DNA from: Verrucomicrobiota bacterium
GTDB lineage: Bacteria; Verrucomicrobiota; Verrucomicrobiia; Opitutales; Opitutaceae
Assembly: GCA_023426435.1 (NCBI GenBank)
Contig: JAFAAS010000053.1
Span: 28,953-92,952, forward strand
Direction of reading: 5' to 3'
DNA length: 64,000 bases
The translations under genes and the position numbers were made by a program. Positions 22,826 through 30,565 of this stretch are shown in pieces. Position 1 is the stretch's first letter. The number at the start of each line of letters is the position of its first letter. The notes beneath the pieces were generated by a model. That model was not told the DNA's origin. It did not search any database and saw nothing but the letters and a program-made list of their open reading frames with translations.

Positions 22826-23704
22826 CTAGGCCGCGAGGCCGGCGGCTAGGGCGAGAGCGGATTTCGCGCGGTTGAGGATGTAGAGGTGGTAGCCGGGTGC
22901 GCCGTGCGCGAGGAGATCGCGAATTTGAGTGAGCGCCCAATCGATGCCGACGGTTTCGAGGATGTCGGGTTGGTCGTGGGCGGCTTCGAGGCGGGTGATG
23001 AGTTTTTGCGGAAGCGAGGCGCCGCACATGGTGGTGAAACGCTGGATTTGTTTCAGCGAGAGCACGGGCATGATGCCGGGGACGATGGGGATGTTGATGC
23101 CGACGGCGCGGCAGCGTTCGACGAAGCGGTAGTAAACGGTGTTGTCGAAGAAGAGCTGCGTGGTGATGAAGGCGGCGCCGGCGTCGACCTTGCGTTTGAG
23201 GTGGACGAGGTCGGTGTCGAGGGAGGGAGCTTCCGGGTGTTTTTCGGGATAGCCGCCGACGCCGAGGCAGAAATCGGGGTGGCGGGATTTGAGGAGGGCG
23301 ACGAGATCGGAGGCGAAGCGCAGGCCGTCGGGCGATGGGGTGAAGGTGGTTTCGCCCTTGGGCGGGTCACCGCGAAGAGTCATGATGTTGCGGAAGCCGG
23401 TGGCGTGGAGTTCGTCGGCGATGGCGAGGAGTTCGGCGCGGGAGTGTCCGACGCAGGTGAGATGCGGCATGACGGTGAAGCCGAAATCGCGGCGAAGGAG
23501 GTCGCTGACTTGCGCGGTGCGTTGGCGGGTGCTGCCGCCGGCGCCGTAGGTGACGGAGACGAAGTCGGGGGAAATGCGTTTGAGGGCGGCGGCGGTGGTG
23601 CGGAGGACTTCGACGCCGGCGTCGTCGCGCGGGGGAAAAAATTCGAGGGAGCGGAGCGGGCGGGATTGGGCGAGGAGGGAGGAAATGGGCGAGTCGGGCG
23701 GCAT
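22826..23704 (-). CDS. metF: 5,10-methylenetetrahydrofolate reductase
   Basis: FAD-dependent TIM-barrel enzyme of 292 residues that reduces methylene-THF to methyl-THF for methionine synthesis. It shows the family N-terminus SLEFFPPRDD, then SVTYGAGGSTRQRT, RNIMTLRGDPPKG, the GGYPEKHPEAPS loop and the C-terminal PGIMPVLSLKQI. Length is standard for bacterial MetF. It is a separate, conventional enzyme from the MetF-MetV fusion at 51039-52637. Its promoter region is shared with the SMR gene and carries a perfect 8-7-8 dyad. Confidence 0.96.
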   Translation of the reverse strand: MPPDSPISSLLAQSRPLRSLEFFPPRDDAGVEVLRTTAAALKRISPDFVSVTYGAGGSTRQRTAQVSDLLRRDFGFTVMPHLTCVGHSRAELLAIADELHATGFRNIMTLRGDPPKGETTFTPSPDGLRFASDLVALLKSRHPDFCLGVGGYPEKHPEAPSLDTDLVHLKRKVDAGAAFITTQLFFDNTVYYRFVERCRAVGINIPIVPGIMPVLSLKQIQRFTTMCGASLPQKLITRLEAAHDQPDILETVGIDWALTQIRDLLAHGAPGYHLYILNRAKSALALAAGLAA

Positions 23705-23783
23705 GCGTCAGCAACGCATGCGGATTCGTTGATATGAGGCAAGCGGGGAGTTGGGTTGGATGGAGCGAGGAGGGGCAACGAGG

Positions 23784-23806
23784 ATTGTAATATAATGTAT
23801 TACAAT
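23784..23806. promoter_or_regulatory. perfect AT-rich dyad between metF and the SMR exporter
   Basis: ATTGTAAT (23784-23791) and ATTACAAT (23799-23806) are perfect inverted arms around ATAATGT. A TATAAT hexamer at 23791-23796 lies inside, so the dyad probably overlaps a promoter. It lies 80 bp upstream of metF and about 98 bp upstream of the exporter start. It has the form of a dimeric repressor site; the regulator is not identifiable here. Confidence 0.5.
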
Positions 23807-23811
23807 GGATC

Positions 23812-23891
23812 GTTTGAGGCGGGAGGGAAAGAGGAGCGGGGAGTAGGAGGGGGTGAGAGAGGGCTGGAGTTGGAGGAGAGAGTGGGTTCAG
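23812..23891 (+). other. polypurine leader of the SMR gene
   Basis: About 80 nt almost entirely of G and A on the plus strand, lying between the dyad and the exporter start. No stem-loop or guanidine-riboswitch motif could be recognised. It may be an untranslated leader or a triplex/G-rich structure. Confidence 0.4.
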
Positions 23892-23903
23892 TTCGCGGCC
23901 TGC

Positions 23904-24242
23904 ATGAAAGCTTGGATCATCCTTTTGATAGCGGCGGCGTTTGAAGTGGGTTGGGCGACGGGGTTGAAGTCGACGGAGGGATTTACGCGCTTGTGGCCGT
24001 CGGTCGCGACGATTGGGGCGATGGCGATCAGCATGTATCTGCTGGCGGTGGCGGCGCGGACGCTGCCGATTGGGACGGCGTATGCGGTGTGGACGGGGAT
24101 CGGCGCGGTGGGGACGGCGGTGATGGGGATGATCTTCTATAAAGAACCTGCGACGGTGGCGCGGATGGTGTGCATTGCGCTGATCGTGGCGGGGCTGGTG
24201 GGGTTGAAAGTGTTTTCGGGAGGCGCGGGGAAGGTCGAGTGA
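23904..24242 (+). CDS. gdx: SMR-family guanidinium exporter (Gdx/SugE type)
   Basis: Small multidrug resistance protein of 112 residues with four membrane helices. The essential proton/substrate-coupling Glu14 is in MKAWIILLIAAAFEVGW. The Gdx-type signature GLKSTEGFTRLWPS and TAYAVWTGIGAVGTA match SugE/Gdx rather than EmrE. Members with this signature are known guanidinium/proton antiporters working as antiparallel dimers. The ATG at 23904 is chosen because an upstream in-frame start would add a charged 17-residue tail not found in the family. No ykkC-type riboswitch was recognised upstream. Confidence 0.9.
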   Translation: MKAWIILLIAAAFEVGWATGLKSTEGFTRLWPSVATIGAMAISMYLLAVAARTLPIGTAYAVWTGIGAVGTAVMGMIFYKEPATVARMVCIALIVAGLVGLKVFSGGAGKVE

Positions 24243-24293
24243 TTGATTCCGGAGGCTTTGGTCGCAGAGAGCGCAAAGGGCGCAGAGAAAAAA

Positions 24294-24326
24294 AAGGCCC
24301 GCTGAAGAGCGGGCCTTGGTTTTTAT
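24294..24326. terminator. bidirectional rho-independent terminator
   Basis: Stem AAGGCCCGCT/AGCGGGCCTT (10 bp, 4-base loop GAAG) is followed by a T-run on the plus strand and by a T-run on the minus strand (the A-run at 24288-24295). It would end both the SMR gene and the DUF4340 gene transcripts. Just upstream, 24263-24288 carries CGCAGAGAGCGC-type reiterated text. Confidence 0.85.
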
Positions 24327-25453
24327 TGTTGGGGGGAGGCTGACGGTGGCGTGGGTGGTGGAGGTGGTGGGGCGGCGGTGAAGAGGTCTTCGGGTTTTTG
24401 CGGGAGGCTGGTGTAGGTGTAGTCGTAGATCTGGAACGCGCGTTTGGCGGAGAGGGCGTTGATCGGGGCGGCGGGGTCGCTGTGGGAGAGCGAAACGAAA
24501 ACGGGGCCGGCGGGGATGGTTTCGGTGGCGGGCTCGGTGACGGGGGATTCCGGGTTCGGAGTTTCGGGTTCCGGGTTGGCCAAAGAAGTTTGCTCCTCGG
24601 ATTTCTCGGTGGAGGCGGGTTTGGGTTTTTTTTCTTCGGGTTTGCGGGCGAAGGTGAGGGTGAGGGTTTTGTCGTCGAAGGTGGTGAGTTTGACCGTGCG
24701 CGAGTGAGGCCTGGCTTCAGCGAGTTTAGGGTCGTCGAGCGGGGTGGTATCCGAAAAACGGAGACTGGTGAGCGAGGTGAGGAGGGACGTGAGTTTGGCG
24801 GTGTCGGGAACTTTGGATTCGGGCGTTTGGGGCGAGGTCCAGGTGGCGTCCTTGGAGTCGCGGGTGAAAGTGAGGTCGGTTGGATCGCTGAGTTCGATTT
24901 CGGCGATGTCTTCGGGTTTGAGGCGGACGAGGGTGGAGTCGGCCCAGTTTTTGGCGGTGGTGTCGAGCCAGGCGGAGAGGTTGGAGAGGAAAGCTTTCTG
25001 TTCGTCGCCGAAACGAACGAAGCGGCCGCCGCCGGTTTCGGCGGTTTTGCCGAGGGTGACGGACGAGAGCGACTTGTCGGACGCGTCGAGAAGTTCGATT
25101 TTTGTATCCTTGAACTCGAGACGCGCGATGCGGTCGGGGTTGGAGGTGACGAGGCGCTGGAGTTTGGCGTCGGTGAGATTGCCGACGAAGGAGGAGAGTT
25201 TTTGGAAATCGGCGGGGAAATCGAAGTAGTCGGCGACGCGCCAGGTGCCGTCGGACTGCCGCGCGAGGGTGATGGATTTGCCAGCGTCGGAGAGGCGGAG
25301 TTTGGCGGCTCTTTCGATCGTGGATTGCTCGACGAGCGGCTGGTTGAGGCGCGGATCGGCGGAGGGTGGGGGCGCGGGCCGACGCACGAAAAAGGCGATC
25401 GCGGAGAGGACAGCGAGGGTGGAGACGATGATGAGGAGGGTCTTCAATCTCAT
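24323..25453 (-). CDS. DUF4340 membrane-anchored protein of a GldG-type ABC system
   Basis: A 376-residue protein with one N-terminal membrane anchor (LKTLLIIVSTLAVLSAIAFF) and an extracytoplasmic DUF4340-like region with repeated beta-rich units (FVGNLTDAKLQRLVTSNPDR, LTSLLTSLTSLRFSD). DUF4340 proteins are typically encoded next to GldG and its ABC partners, as here. The C-terminal part holds NPEPETPNPES from an in-frame text-like repeat at 24546-24581 and a proline-rich end. Last gene of the minus-strand operon 29053 to 24323. Substrate unknown. Confidence 0.85.
   Translation of the reverse strand: MRLKTLLIIVSTLAVLSAIAFFVRRPAPPPSADPRLNQPLVEQSTIERAAKLRLSDAGKSITLARQSDGTWRVADYFDFPADFQKLSSFVGNLTDAKLQRLVTSNPDRIARLEFKDTKIELLDASDKSLSSVTLGKTAETGGGRFVRFGDEQKAFLSNLSAWLDTTAKNWADSTLVRLKPEDIAEIELSDPTDLTFTRDSKDATWTSPQTPESKVPDTAKLTSLLTSLTSLRFSDTTPLDDPKLAEARPHSRTVKLTTFDDKTLTLTFARKPEEKKPKPASTEKSEEQTSLANPEPETPNPESPVTEPATETIPAGPVFVSLSHSDPAAPINALSAKRAFQIYDYTYTSLPQKPEDLFTAAPPPPPPTPPSASPQQ
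24546..24581 (-). repeat. text-like repeat inserted in frame in the DUF4340 gene
   Basis: GATTCCGGGTTCGGAGTTTC and GGGTTCCGGGTTGG units, nearly the same as in lpdA (17251-17288), encoding NPEPETPNPES. Confidence 0.6.
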
Positions 25454-25462
25454 GGTTGCGGG

Positions 25463-25487
25463 ATGAGAGTTGAGGGTTGAGAGAGGA
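25463..25487. repeat. text-like repeat between gldG-like and DUF4340 genes
   Basis: GATGAGAGTTGAGGGTTGAG units in the intergenic gap. The same unit type occurs inside the gldG-like gene (26071-26103) and at 27437-27469. Confidence 0.55.
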
Positions 25488-25516
25488 GAGACGCAGGCGC
25501 GCGATCGAGTTCGCGG

Positions 25517-27430
25517 TTATTTCTTGCGGGCGCGGGCGAACCAGAGGCCGAAGGCGAGGATGAGGACGGGAGACGCGACGAGGTTCGCGATGAGGAGGCG
25601 GTTTTCGAGGGTGTCGATGTCCTCGCGGAGGGCGCGGCGGATCTGGCGGCGCTGGGCGCGCATCTCGGCGGACTGCTTCTGGAAGTCCTCGATCGCTTCG
25701 GCGACTTCGGGCGAGGCGACGAGGCGGTTGCCTTCGGTTTTCTTGCCCTGGAGTTCGGAGAGTTTCGTTTGGATTTCCTGGAGCTGGGCGTCGAGGGCGG
25801 TGAGGCGTTCCTGATATTTTTTCTGGGCCTCGACTTCCATCGCGCGGACGACGTCGAACGGACGAAGGGAAGTGCCTTTGCCGCGGATGCTGATGAGGTC
25901 CTGCGAGCCGCCGAGGAATTCGACGGCGTTGGAGGCGAGGGCGAGGTTGTCGTTGAAGGGTTCGGCGGCGGTCTGGCCGAAGAAGTTGAATTTACGGACG
26001 GAGAAGTCGTCGAAGAGCCAGTCGGTGTCGGCGATGACGAACAGAGTCGAAGTGGACGTCGACCCGGTGAGATGAGAGTTGAGAGTGGAGGGTTGAGAGT
26101 TGGAAGCCGGCTCGCTGGCGCTCGCCGTTGAGTCGGAATCTTTGGTGTCGTCGGATTTCGGCGCGCCGTTGGGGAAGGCGGTTTTGAATTTGCCGGTGAT
26201 GAGGGCGGCGATGGTTTTCTGGCCGGACGGTGTTAGATCTTTGGATACGTCGTCGGGCTGGGCGAACTGGAGCGTCATCGCGGCGACGGTGCCGGCTTGG
26301 GCGGAGGTCTCGATGAGCGGGGTGAAGGTAAGGTCGGAGTTTTCTTTTTTCGCGATCGCGCCGGGTTCGATGAAGAGGGTGGAGTTGAGCTGGGCGGTGG
26401 CCATCGACGTGCCGTTCAGGTTGGCGGCGCGGAGGCTGAGCCAGATGGGATAACGGGCGATGCCGTTGGTCGTTTGGACGGGCGTGGCGTTTTCGAGGTC
26501 ACCGACGACCTGGTCGGGTTGGTAGTCGATACCGTAGGCGGAGAGGAGCGTGGGGAGGTCGCTCGAAACGTTTTGCGGGCCGCCGCCCATCATCATCTGT
26601 TGCGGGTTGGACTGGCGTTTGAAGTGTTGCGAGGACGGGTCGACGGCGAGGAGGACGGGTTTGCCGGAGAGGAGGAACTGGTCGATCGCGTATTGGAGTT
26701 GTTCCGACGGGTTCTGCGGGTGGGCGACGACGAGGAGGTCGAGGTTGTCGGGAAGTTTTTCCGCGGTGGGTTCGACGGTGACGATTTCGAAGGACTGGCG
26801 CCACTCGTCGGCGACGAATTGGCCGGGCTGCGGCTGGCGGCGCATCATCATCATCATTTGCATTTCTTGTGGCGAGGAGCCGAGGAGCGGGAGGCTGGTG
26901 AGAAGGCCGAGCTTGGGTTTGTCGAATTGTTGAACGGAGTGGATCAGTTTCGAGAGGTCGTATTCGAGGAACTGTTCGCGCTGCGGCGTGAAGGCGGGGA
27001 TGGTTTTTTGCTGGTCGGCCTGGGTGACGATGAGGCCGAAGTAGAATTGTTCGCCGCCGGTGGTGGCGACTTGCGGCGTGAGGCCGGCGGCGGTGGCGCG
27101 CTCTTCCTCGGGGGTGTCGGGGCGCGGGTTGATGACGTTGAGCGAGAGCCTGCCGCGAGAGGCCCGCGCGTATTGGCGGAGCATCTCTTCGACGCGCGTG
27201 GCGTAGTTTTTGTAGGCGATCGGGAGGCCGGAGGCGTCGCGGGAGTAGAAGAGTTCGAGGGCGATGGGCTCCTCGATCTTCTCAAGCATGGCGTGCGTGC
27301 CGTGGGAGAGAGAGTAGACGTTTTCGGCCGTGAGATCGGCGCGCAGCGGGAGCGTGGTCGCGAGATAGTTGATAAGGATGAGGCCGACGAGGAGGAGGGC
27401 GATGGCGAGGGTTTTGCTGCCGGGTTTCAT
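25517..27430 (-). CDS. GldG-family ABC transport substrate/auxiliary protein
   Basis: A 637-residue protein with an N-terminal membrane helix (LAIALLLVGLILINYLATTL), the GldG/ABC-type auxiliary region (LYSLSHGTHAMLEKIEEPIA-type start, FTPQREQFLEYDLSKLIHSV), a coiled-coil segment near 545-600 and a C-terminal membrane helix (LIANLVASPVLILAFGLWFA). Named after a Bacteroidetes gliding protein, but the family is widespread and usually sits beside a GldF permease and GldA ATPase, as here. Odd features are two Met-rich loops (EMQMMMMMRRQ and QQMMMGGG) and SNSQPSTLNSH from an in-frame repeat. Transported material unknown; gliding should not be assumed. Confidence 0.88.
   Translation of the reverse strand: MKPGSKTLAIALLLVGLILINYLATTLPLRADLTAENVYSLSHGTHAMLEKIEEPIALELFYSRDASGLPIAYKNYATRVEEMLRQYARASRGRLSLNVINPRPDTPEEERATAAGLTPQVATTGGEQFYFGLIVTQADQQKTIPAFTPQREQFLEYDLSKLIHSVQQFDKPKLGLLTSLPLLGSSPQEMQMMMMMRRQPQPGQFVADEWRQSFEIVTVEPTAEKLPDNLDLLVVAHPQNPSEQLQYAIDQFLLSGKPVLLAVDPSSQHFKRQSNPQQMMMGGGPQNVSSDLPTLLSAYGIDYQPDQVVGDLENATPVQTTNGIARYPIWLSLRAANLNGTSMATAQLNSTLFIEPGAIAKKENSDLTFTPLIETSAQAGTVAAMTLQFAQPDDVSKDLTPSGQKTIAALITGKFKTAFPNGAPKSDDTKDSDSTASASEPASNSQPSTLNSHLTGSTSTSTLFVIADTDWLFDDFSVRKFNFFGQTAAEPFNDNLALASNAVEFLGGSQDLISIRGKGTSLRPFDVVRAMEVEAQKKYQERLTALDAQLQEIQTKLSELQGKKTEGNRLVASPEVAEAIEDFQKQSAEMRAQRRQIRRALREDIDTLENRLLIANLVASPVLILAFGLWFARARKK
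26071..26103 (-). repeat. text-like repeat inserted in frame in the gldG-like gene
   Basis: GATGAGAGTTGAGAGTGGAG and GGTTGAGAGTTGG units encode SNSQPSTLNSH. Same unit as the intergenic runs at 25463-25487 and 27437-27469. Confidence 0.6.
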
Positions 27431-27436
27431 CGCAGA

Positions 27437-27492
27437 AGTTGAGAGTTGAGAGATGAGAGTTGAGAGATGGCTGGAGCGCCTGCGAGCAGGCG
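27437..27492. repeat. text-like repeat plus 7-bp hairpin between permease and gldG-like genes
   Basis: GTTGAGAGTTGAGAGATGAG text at 27437-27469 is followed by a perfect CGCCTGC/GCAGGCG hairpin (27477-27492). Together they fill the gap between the two genes of the operon. Confidence 0.6.
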
Positions 27493-27494
27493 GC

Positions 27495-28220
27495 CTACCG
27501 TTCGAGGGCGACGACGTTGAGGAAGAGGGTGAAGCCGGTGAGGGAGAGGAAGAAGATCACGTCCTTGGGATCGATGATGCCCTTCATGAAGGCGTCGAAG
27601 TGGGTGATGAAACTGAAGTTCGCGAGAGCGTCGGCGACGGCGACAGGGAAGATGCCTTGGAGAAAATCCGTGAAGCTGCTGTAGCCGAGAAATAGCAAGA
27701 CGGTGCAGGCGAGGAGGCCGAGGACGAAGGCGACGACTTGATTCTTGGTGAGTGCGGAGGTGAGGGCGCAGACGCCGAGGTAAGCGCCGGCCATGAGGAT
27801 CGCGCCGAAGTAGCTCGCGAAGATGATGCCCCAGTCGGGATCGCCGAGATAGGCGACGGTGAGCGCCATCGGAAGGCTGAGAAGAACGGCGGTGGCGAGG
27901 AAGGCCCACCCGGCGAGGAATTTTCCGGTGACGGCTTCGAAGGTGGTCACGGGCAGCGTGAAGAGGAGCTCGATGGTGCCCGCGCGTTTTTCCTCGGACC
28001 AAAGGCGCATGCCGACAGCGGGGACGAGGAAGAGGAAGAGCCAGGGAAAGAAGAGGAAGTAGGTTTCGAGGCTCGCGACACCCGCGTCGAAGAATCCGCC
28101 GTAACGCGAGAAGGCGAGGGCGACGGAGAGGATGAGGAACGCGATCAGGACGACGTAGGCGACGGGGGAGCGGAAGTAGCCGAGGAACTCGCGTTTGAAG
28201 AGGGGGGAGATTTGGCGCAT
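27495..28220 (-). CDS. ABC transporter permease (GldF/ABC-2 type)
   Basis: A 241-residue integral membrane protein with about six hydrophobic segments. It begins with the family-typical FKREFLGYFRSPVAYVVLIA and has SEEKRAGTIELLFTLPVTTF, the ABC-2/GldF signature region before the central helices. It lies between the ATPase and GldG-type genes and should form the membrane channel of that complex in the inner membrane. Confidence 0.92.
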   Translation of the reverse strand: MRQISPLFKREFLGYFRSPVAYVVLIAFLILSVALAFSRYGGFFDAGVASLETYFLFFPWLFLFLVPAVGMRLWSEEKRAGTIELLFTLPVTTFEAVTGKFLAGWAFLATAVLLSLPMALTVAYLGDPDWGIIFASYFGAILMAGAYLGVCALTSALTKNQVVAFVLGLLACTVLLFLGYSSFTDFLQGIFPVAVADALANFSFITHFDAFMKGIIDPKDVIFFLSLTGFTLFLNVVALER

Positions 28221-28231
28221 GGGAGGCTGAA

Positions 28232-28270
28232 AGTAGCGGGTAGTGGGTGGCGGGGTGGCGAGTGGGTGAC
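28232..28270. repeat. AGTAGCGGGTAG-type reiterated run
   Basis: AGTAGCGGGTAGTGGGTGGC text in the gap between permease and ATPase genes, the same unit type as at 19044-19139 but without the opposite arm. Confidence 0.5.
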
Positions 28271-28330
28271 GGGCGCGGACGAACGACAGCGGAAATGGCG
28301 GACGGAGGAGGTTGCGGCGTGAAGCCGCTC

Positions 28331-29053
28331 TTACAGATCCGTGCTGGTGAGGCTGCGGAAGATTTCGTCGAGGCGGGCGCCGGGCTGGCGGGCGCGAAGT
28401 TGGGCGGGGGTTTCGTCGACGACGACTTTGCCCTGGGAGATAATGATCACGCGCGTGCAGAGGGCGTCGACCTCCTCGAGGATATGCGTCGAAAGGATGA
28501 CGGCTTTTTCAGCGGCCATCGAACGGATGAGGGAGCGGACCTCGTTTTTCTGGTTGGGGTCGAGGCCGTCGGTCGGTTCGTCGAGAACGAGCGCGGGCGG
28601 ATCGTGGAGGAGGGCTTGGGCGAAACCGACGCGTTGTTTGTAGCCCTTGGAGAGGGTTTCGATGGTTTGCTTGCGGACGGAAGCGAGGTGCGTGAGGCGG
28701 AGCACGTGCTCGATGCGGGCGCGTTTTTCGACGATTTCGCGAAAGCCGCGGACCTCGGCGATGAACGCGAGGAATTCGTCGACGGTCATTTCGGGGTAAG
28801 CGGGCGCGGATTCGGGGAGGTATCCAAGTTTCGACTTCACGCCGACGGGATCGACGGTGACGTCGAGGCCGTCGACGGTAGCGGTGCCGGCGTCGGGGCG
28901 AAGGAAGCCGGTGAGCATCTTCATCGTGGTCGACTTGCCGGCGCCGTTGGGGCCGAGGAAGCCGAGGATTTCGCCGCGGTTGACGCGGAAGGAGACGCCG
29001 TTGACGGCGCGTTTTGCACCGTAGGTTTTAACGAGGCCTTGGACTTCGATCAT
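28331..29053 (-). CDS. ABC transporter ATP-binding protein (GldA type)
   Basis: A 240-residue nucleotide-binding subunit with Walker A GPNGAGKSTTMKM, the signature region LSKGYKQRVGFAQALL, Walker B ALVLDEPTDGLDP and the switch His in ILSTHILEEV. It energises the permease encoded next. First gene of the four-gene minus-strand operon ending in DUF4340. Confidence 0.95.
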   Translation of the reverse strand: MIEVQGLVKTYGAKRAVNGVSFRVNRGEILGFLGPNGAGKSTTMKMLTGFLRPDAGTATVDGLDVTVDPVGVKSKLGYLPESAPAYPEMTVDEFLAFIAEVRGFREIVEKRARIEHVLRLTHLASVRKQTIETLSKGYKQRVGFAQALLHDPPALVLDEPTDGLDPNQKNEVRSLIRSMAAEKAVILSTHILEEVDALCTRVIIISQGKVVVDETPAQLRARQPGARLDEIFRSLTSTDL

Positions 29054-29218
29054 TGGGTTGAAGGAAGGGAGCGAACCGGTGAAACAGCGGCGGAGCCGGA
29101 GGGTTCCGCAGGGTGAAGGCAGACGGAGTGGCCGTTAAAAAAAGGGCGAAGTGCGTGGCAAGGGATTTTTTCCGAATGCAGACGTTCGCGCACGGGCGAA
29201 AAGGCGCGTGGCGTGAGC

Positions 29219-29240
29219 AACCCGACGAGGACGTCGGGTT
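29219..29240. terminator. hairpin downstream of rlmN
   Basis: Perfect 9-bp stem AACCCGACG/CGTCGGGTT with a 4-base loop, 15 bp after the rlmN stop. There is no T-tract, so termination is uncertain. Confidence 0.5.
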
Positions 29241-29255
29241 CCACCTCGGGGGCGA

Positions 29256-30371
29256 TCAGGCGGGGGTGAGTTCGCGGTCTTTTTCGGTTTTGAGGCGAAG
29301 CTGGCCGCAGGCGGCGGCGATGTCGTGGCCTTTCTCGCGTCGCAGCGTTACGGATACGCGGGCGGCGCGAAGGACATCGGCGAATTTTTCCTGGCGCGTG
29401 ATCGACGGGCGTTTCCAGGGGAGGCCCTCGACGGTGTTGTAAGGGATCAGGTTCACGTGCGCGTGGAGGTCGCGGGCGATGTCGCGGAGTTTTTCCGCCT
29501 GATCGAGGGAGTCGTTGACGTCCTCGATGAGAATGAACTCGAGCGTGACCATGCGGCCGTGTTTTTCGGAGAACTCGCGAATGGCGGGGATGAGTTTGGC
29601 GAGCGGGAAGGCCCGATTGACGGGCATGATTTTCTCGCGGACCTCGTCGGTGGCGCCGTGGAGGGAGATGGCGAGGCGAAAGCCGAGAGGTTCGTCGGCG
29701 AGTTTCAGGATTTTCGGGACGAGGCCGCTGGTGGAAACGGTGATGCGGCGGGCGCCGAAGCCGAGGCCCCAGTCGGCGTTGAGGATGGTGAGGGCGCGGA
29801 TCAGCGCGTCGTAGTTGGCGAGCGGTTCGCCCATGCCCATGACGACGATGTTGTCGAAGGAGGCGAGTTCGGCGCGGGCGCGCGGTGTGAGGGCGTCTTC
29901 ACGGTAGCAGACCTGGAGGAGTTGCGCGACGATTTCGCCGGCGGAGAGATCGCGTTTGAGGCCGAGCAGGCCGCTGGCGCAGAAAGCGCACGCCATGGCG
30001 CAGCCGACCTGGGTGGAGATGCAGATGGTTTTGCGGGAGTGATCGACGCCGACGCCTTCCTGCGGGGCGCGGATAATGACGGTTTCGATGAGGGAGGCGT
30101 CGCGGAGCTCGAGGAGGAGTTTGTCGGTGACGTCGGCGGATTGTTTATTGAGGACGAGCTGGGCGGGGAGGAGGTCGAAGGTCTCGTCGAGCCAGGTGCG
30201 GAGCGGTTTCGAGAGATTGGTCATCTCGTCCCAGGAGCGGACGCGTTTTTTGTAGAGCCATTCGAGGATCTGTTTCGCGCGGAACGCGGGCTCGCCGCGC
30301 GCGCGGATTTTTTCCGTGAGCGAGTCGAGGGTTTCGCCGGTGAGCGGCGGTTTGGCGGGCACGAATTTCAT
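29256..30371 (-). CDS. rlmN: 23S rRNA/tRNA adenine C2-methyltransferase RlmN
   Basis: Radical-SAM methyltransferase of 371 residues that methylates A2503 of 23S rRNA and A37 of some tRNAs. The cluster motif CAMACAFC (CxxxCxxC) is visible within STQVGCAMACAFCASG, as are MGMGEPLANYD, the SLHGATDEVREKIMPVNRAF region and the C-terminal RREKGHDIAAACGQL with the catalytic Cys. Standard length. Divergent from the lactonase gene, with a 25-bp perfect dyad between them. Confidence 0.96.
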   Translation of the reverse strand: MKFVPAKPPLTGETLDSLTEKIRARGEPAFRAKQILEWLYKKRVRSWDEMTNLSKPLRTWLDETFDLLPAQLVLNKQSADVTDKLLLELRDASLIETVIIRAPQEGVGVDHSRKTICISTQVGCAMACAFCASGLLGLKRDLSAGEIVAQLLQVCYREDALTPRARAELASFDNIVVMGMGEPLANYDALIRALTILNADWGLGFGARRITVSTSGLVPKILKLADEPLGFRLAISLHGATDEVREKIMPVNRAFPLAKLIPAIREFSEKHGRMVTLEFILIEDVNDSLDQAEKLRDIARDLHAHVNLIPYNTVEGLPWKRPSITRQEKFADVLRAARVSVTLRREKGHDIAAACGQLRLKTEKDRELTPA

Positions 30372-30456
30372 TCCGGGAAGAAAAAGGAAGACGAGAATGG
30401 GCGCGGTGCAAAAAGGCGCAAGAAGGCGCGAAGAACGGGGAGGAGAAACAACCGGG

Positions 30457-30481
30457 AAGTGTCATATATTGTATGACACTT
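30457..30481. promoter_or_regulatory. perfect operator-like dyad between rlmN and lactonase
   Basis: AAGTGTCATA (30457-30466) and TATGACACTT (30472-30481) are perfect 10-bp inverted arms around TATTG. It lies 85 bp upstream of each divergent start. The GTCATA/TATGAC half-site is like those of GntR-family repressors. AT-rich against a GC-rich background, so unlikely to be chance. Regulator not identified. Confidence 0.6.
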
Positions 30482-30565
30482 TGCGGAGCGGGGGCGGGAG
30501 GGTGGTGAGATGACTCGCAACGTCGTTGCGTGCGATGCGTCAGGGCTGTGGATTCCCTCACCCCC

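Noticed and set aside
23812..23903. Guanidine (ykkC-type) riboswitch before the SMR exporter
   Set aside because: No conserved ykkC or mini-ykkC core could be seen; the leader is a plain polypurine stretch.
25517..29053. Gliding motility apparatus
   Set aside because: Only GldA/F/G-type ABC proteins are present; these are widespread in non-gliding bacteria and no other gliding gene is nearby.
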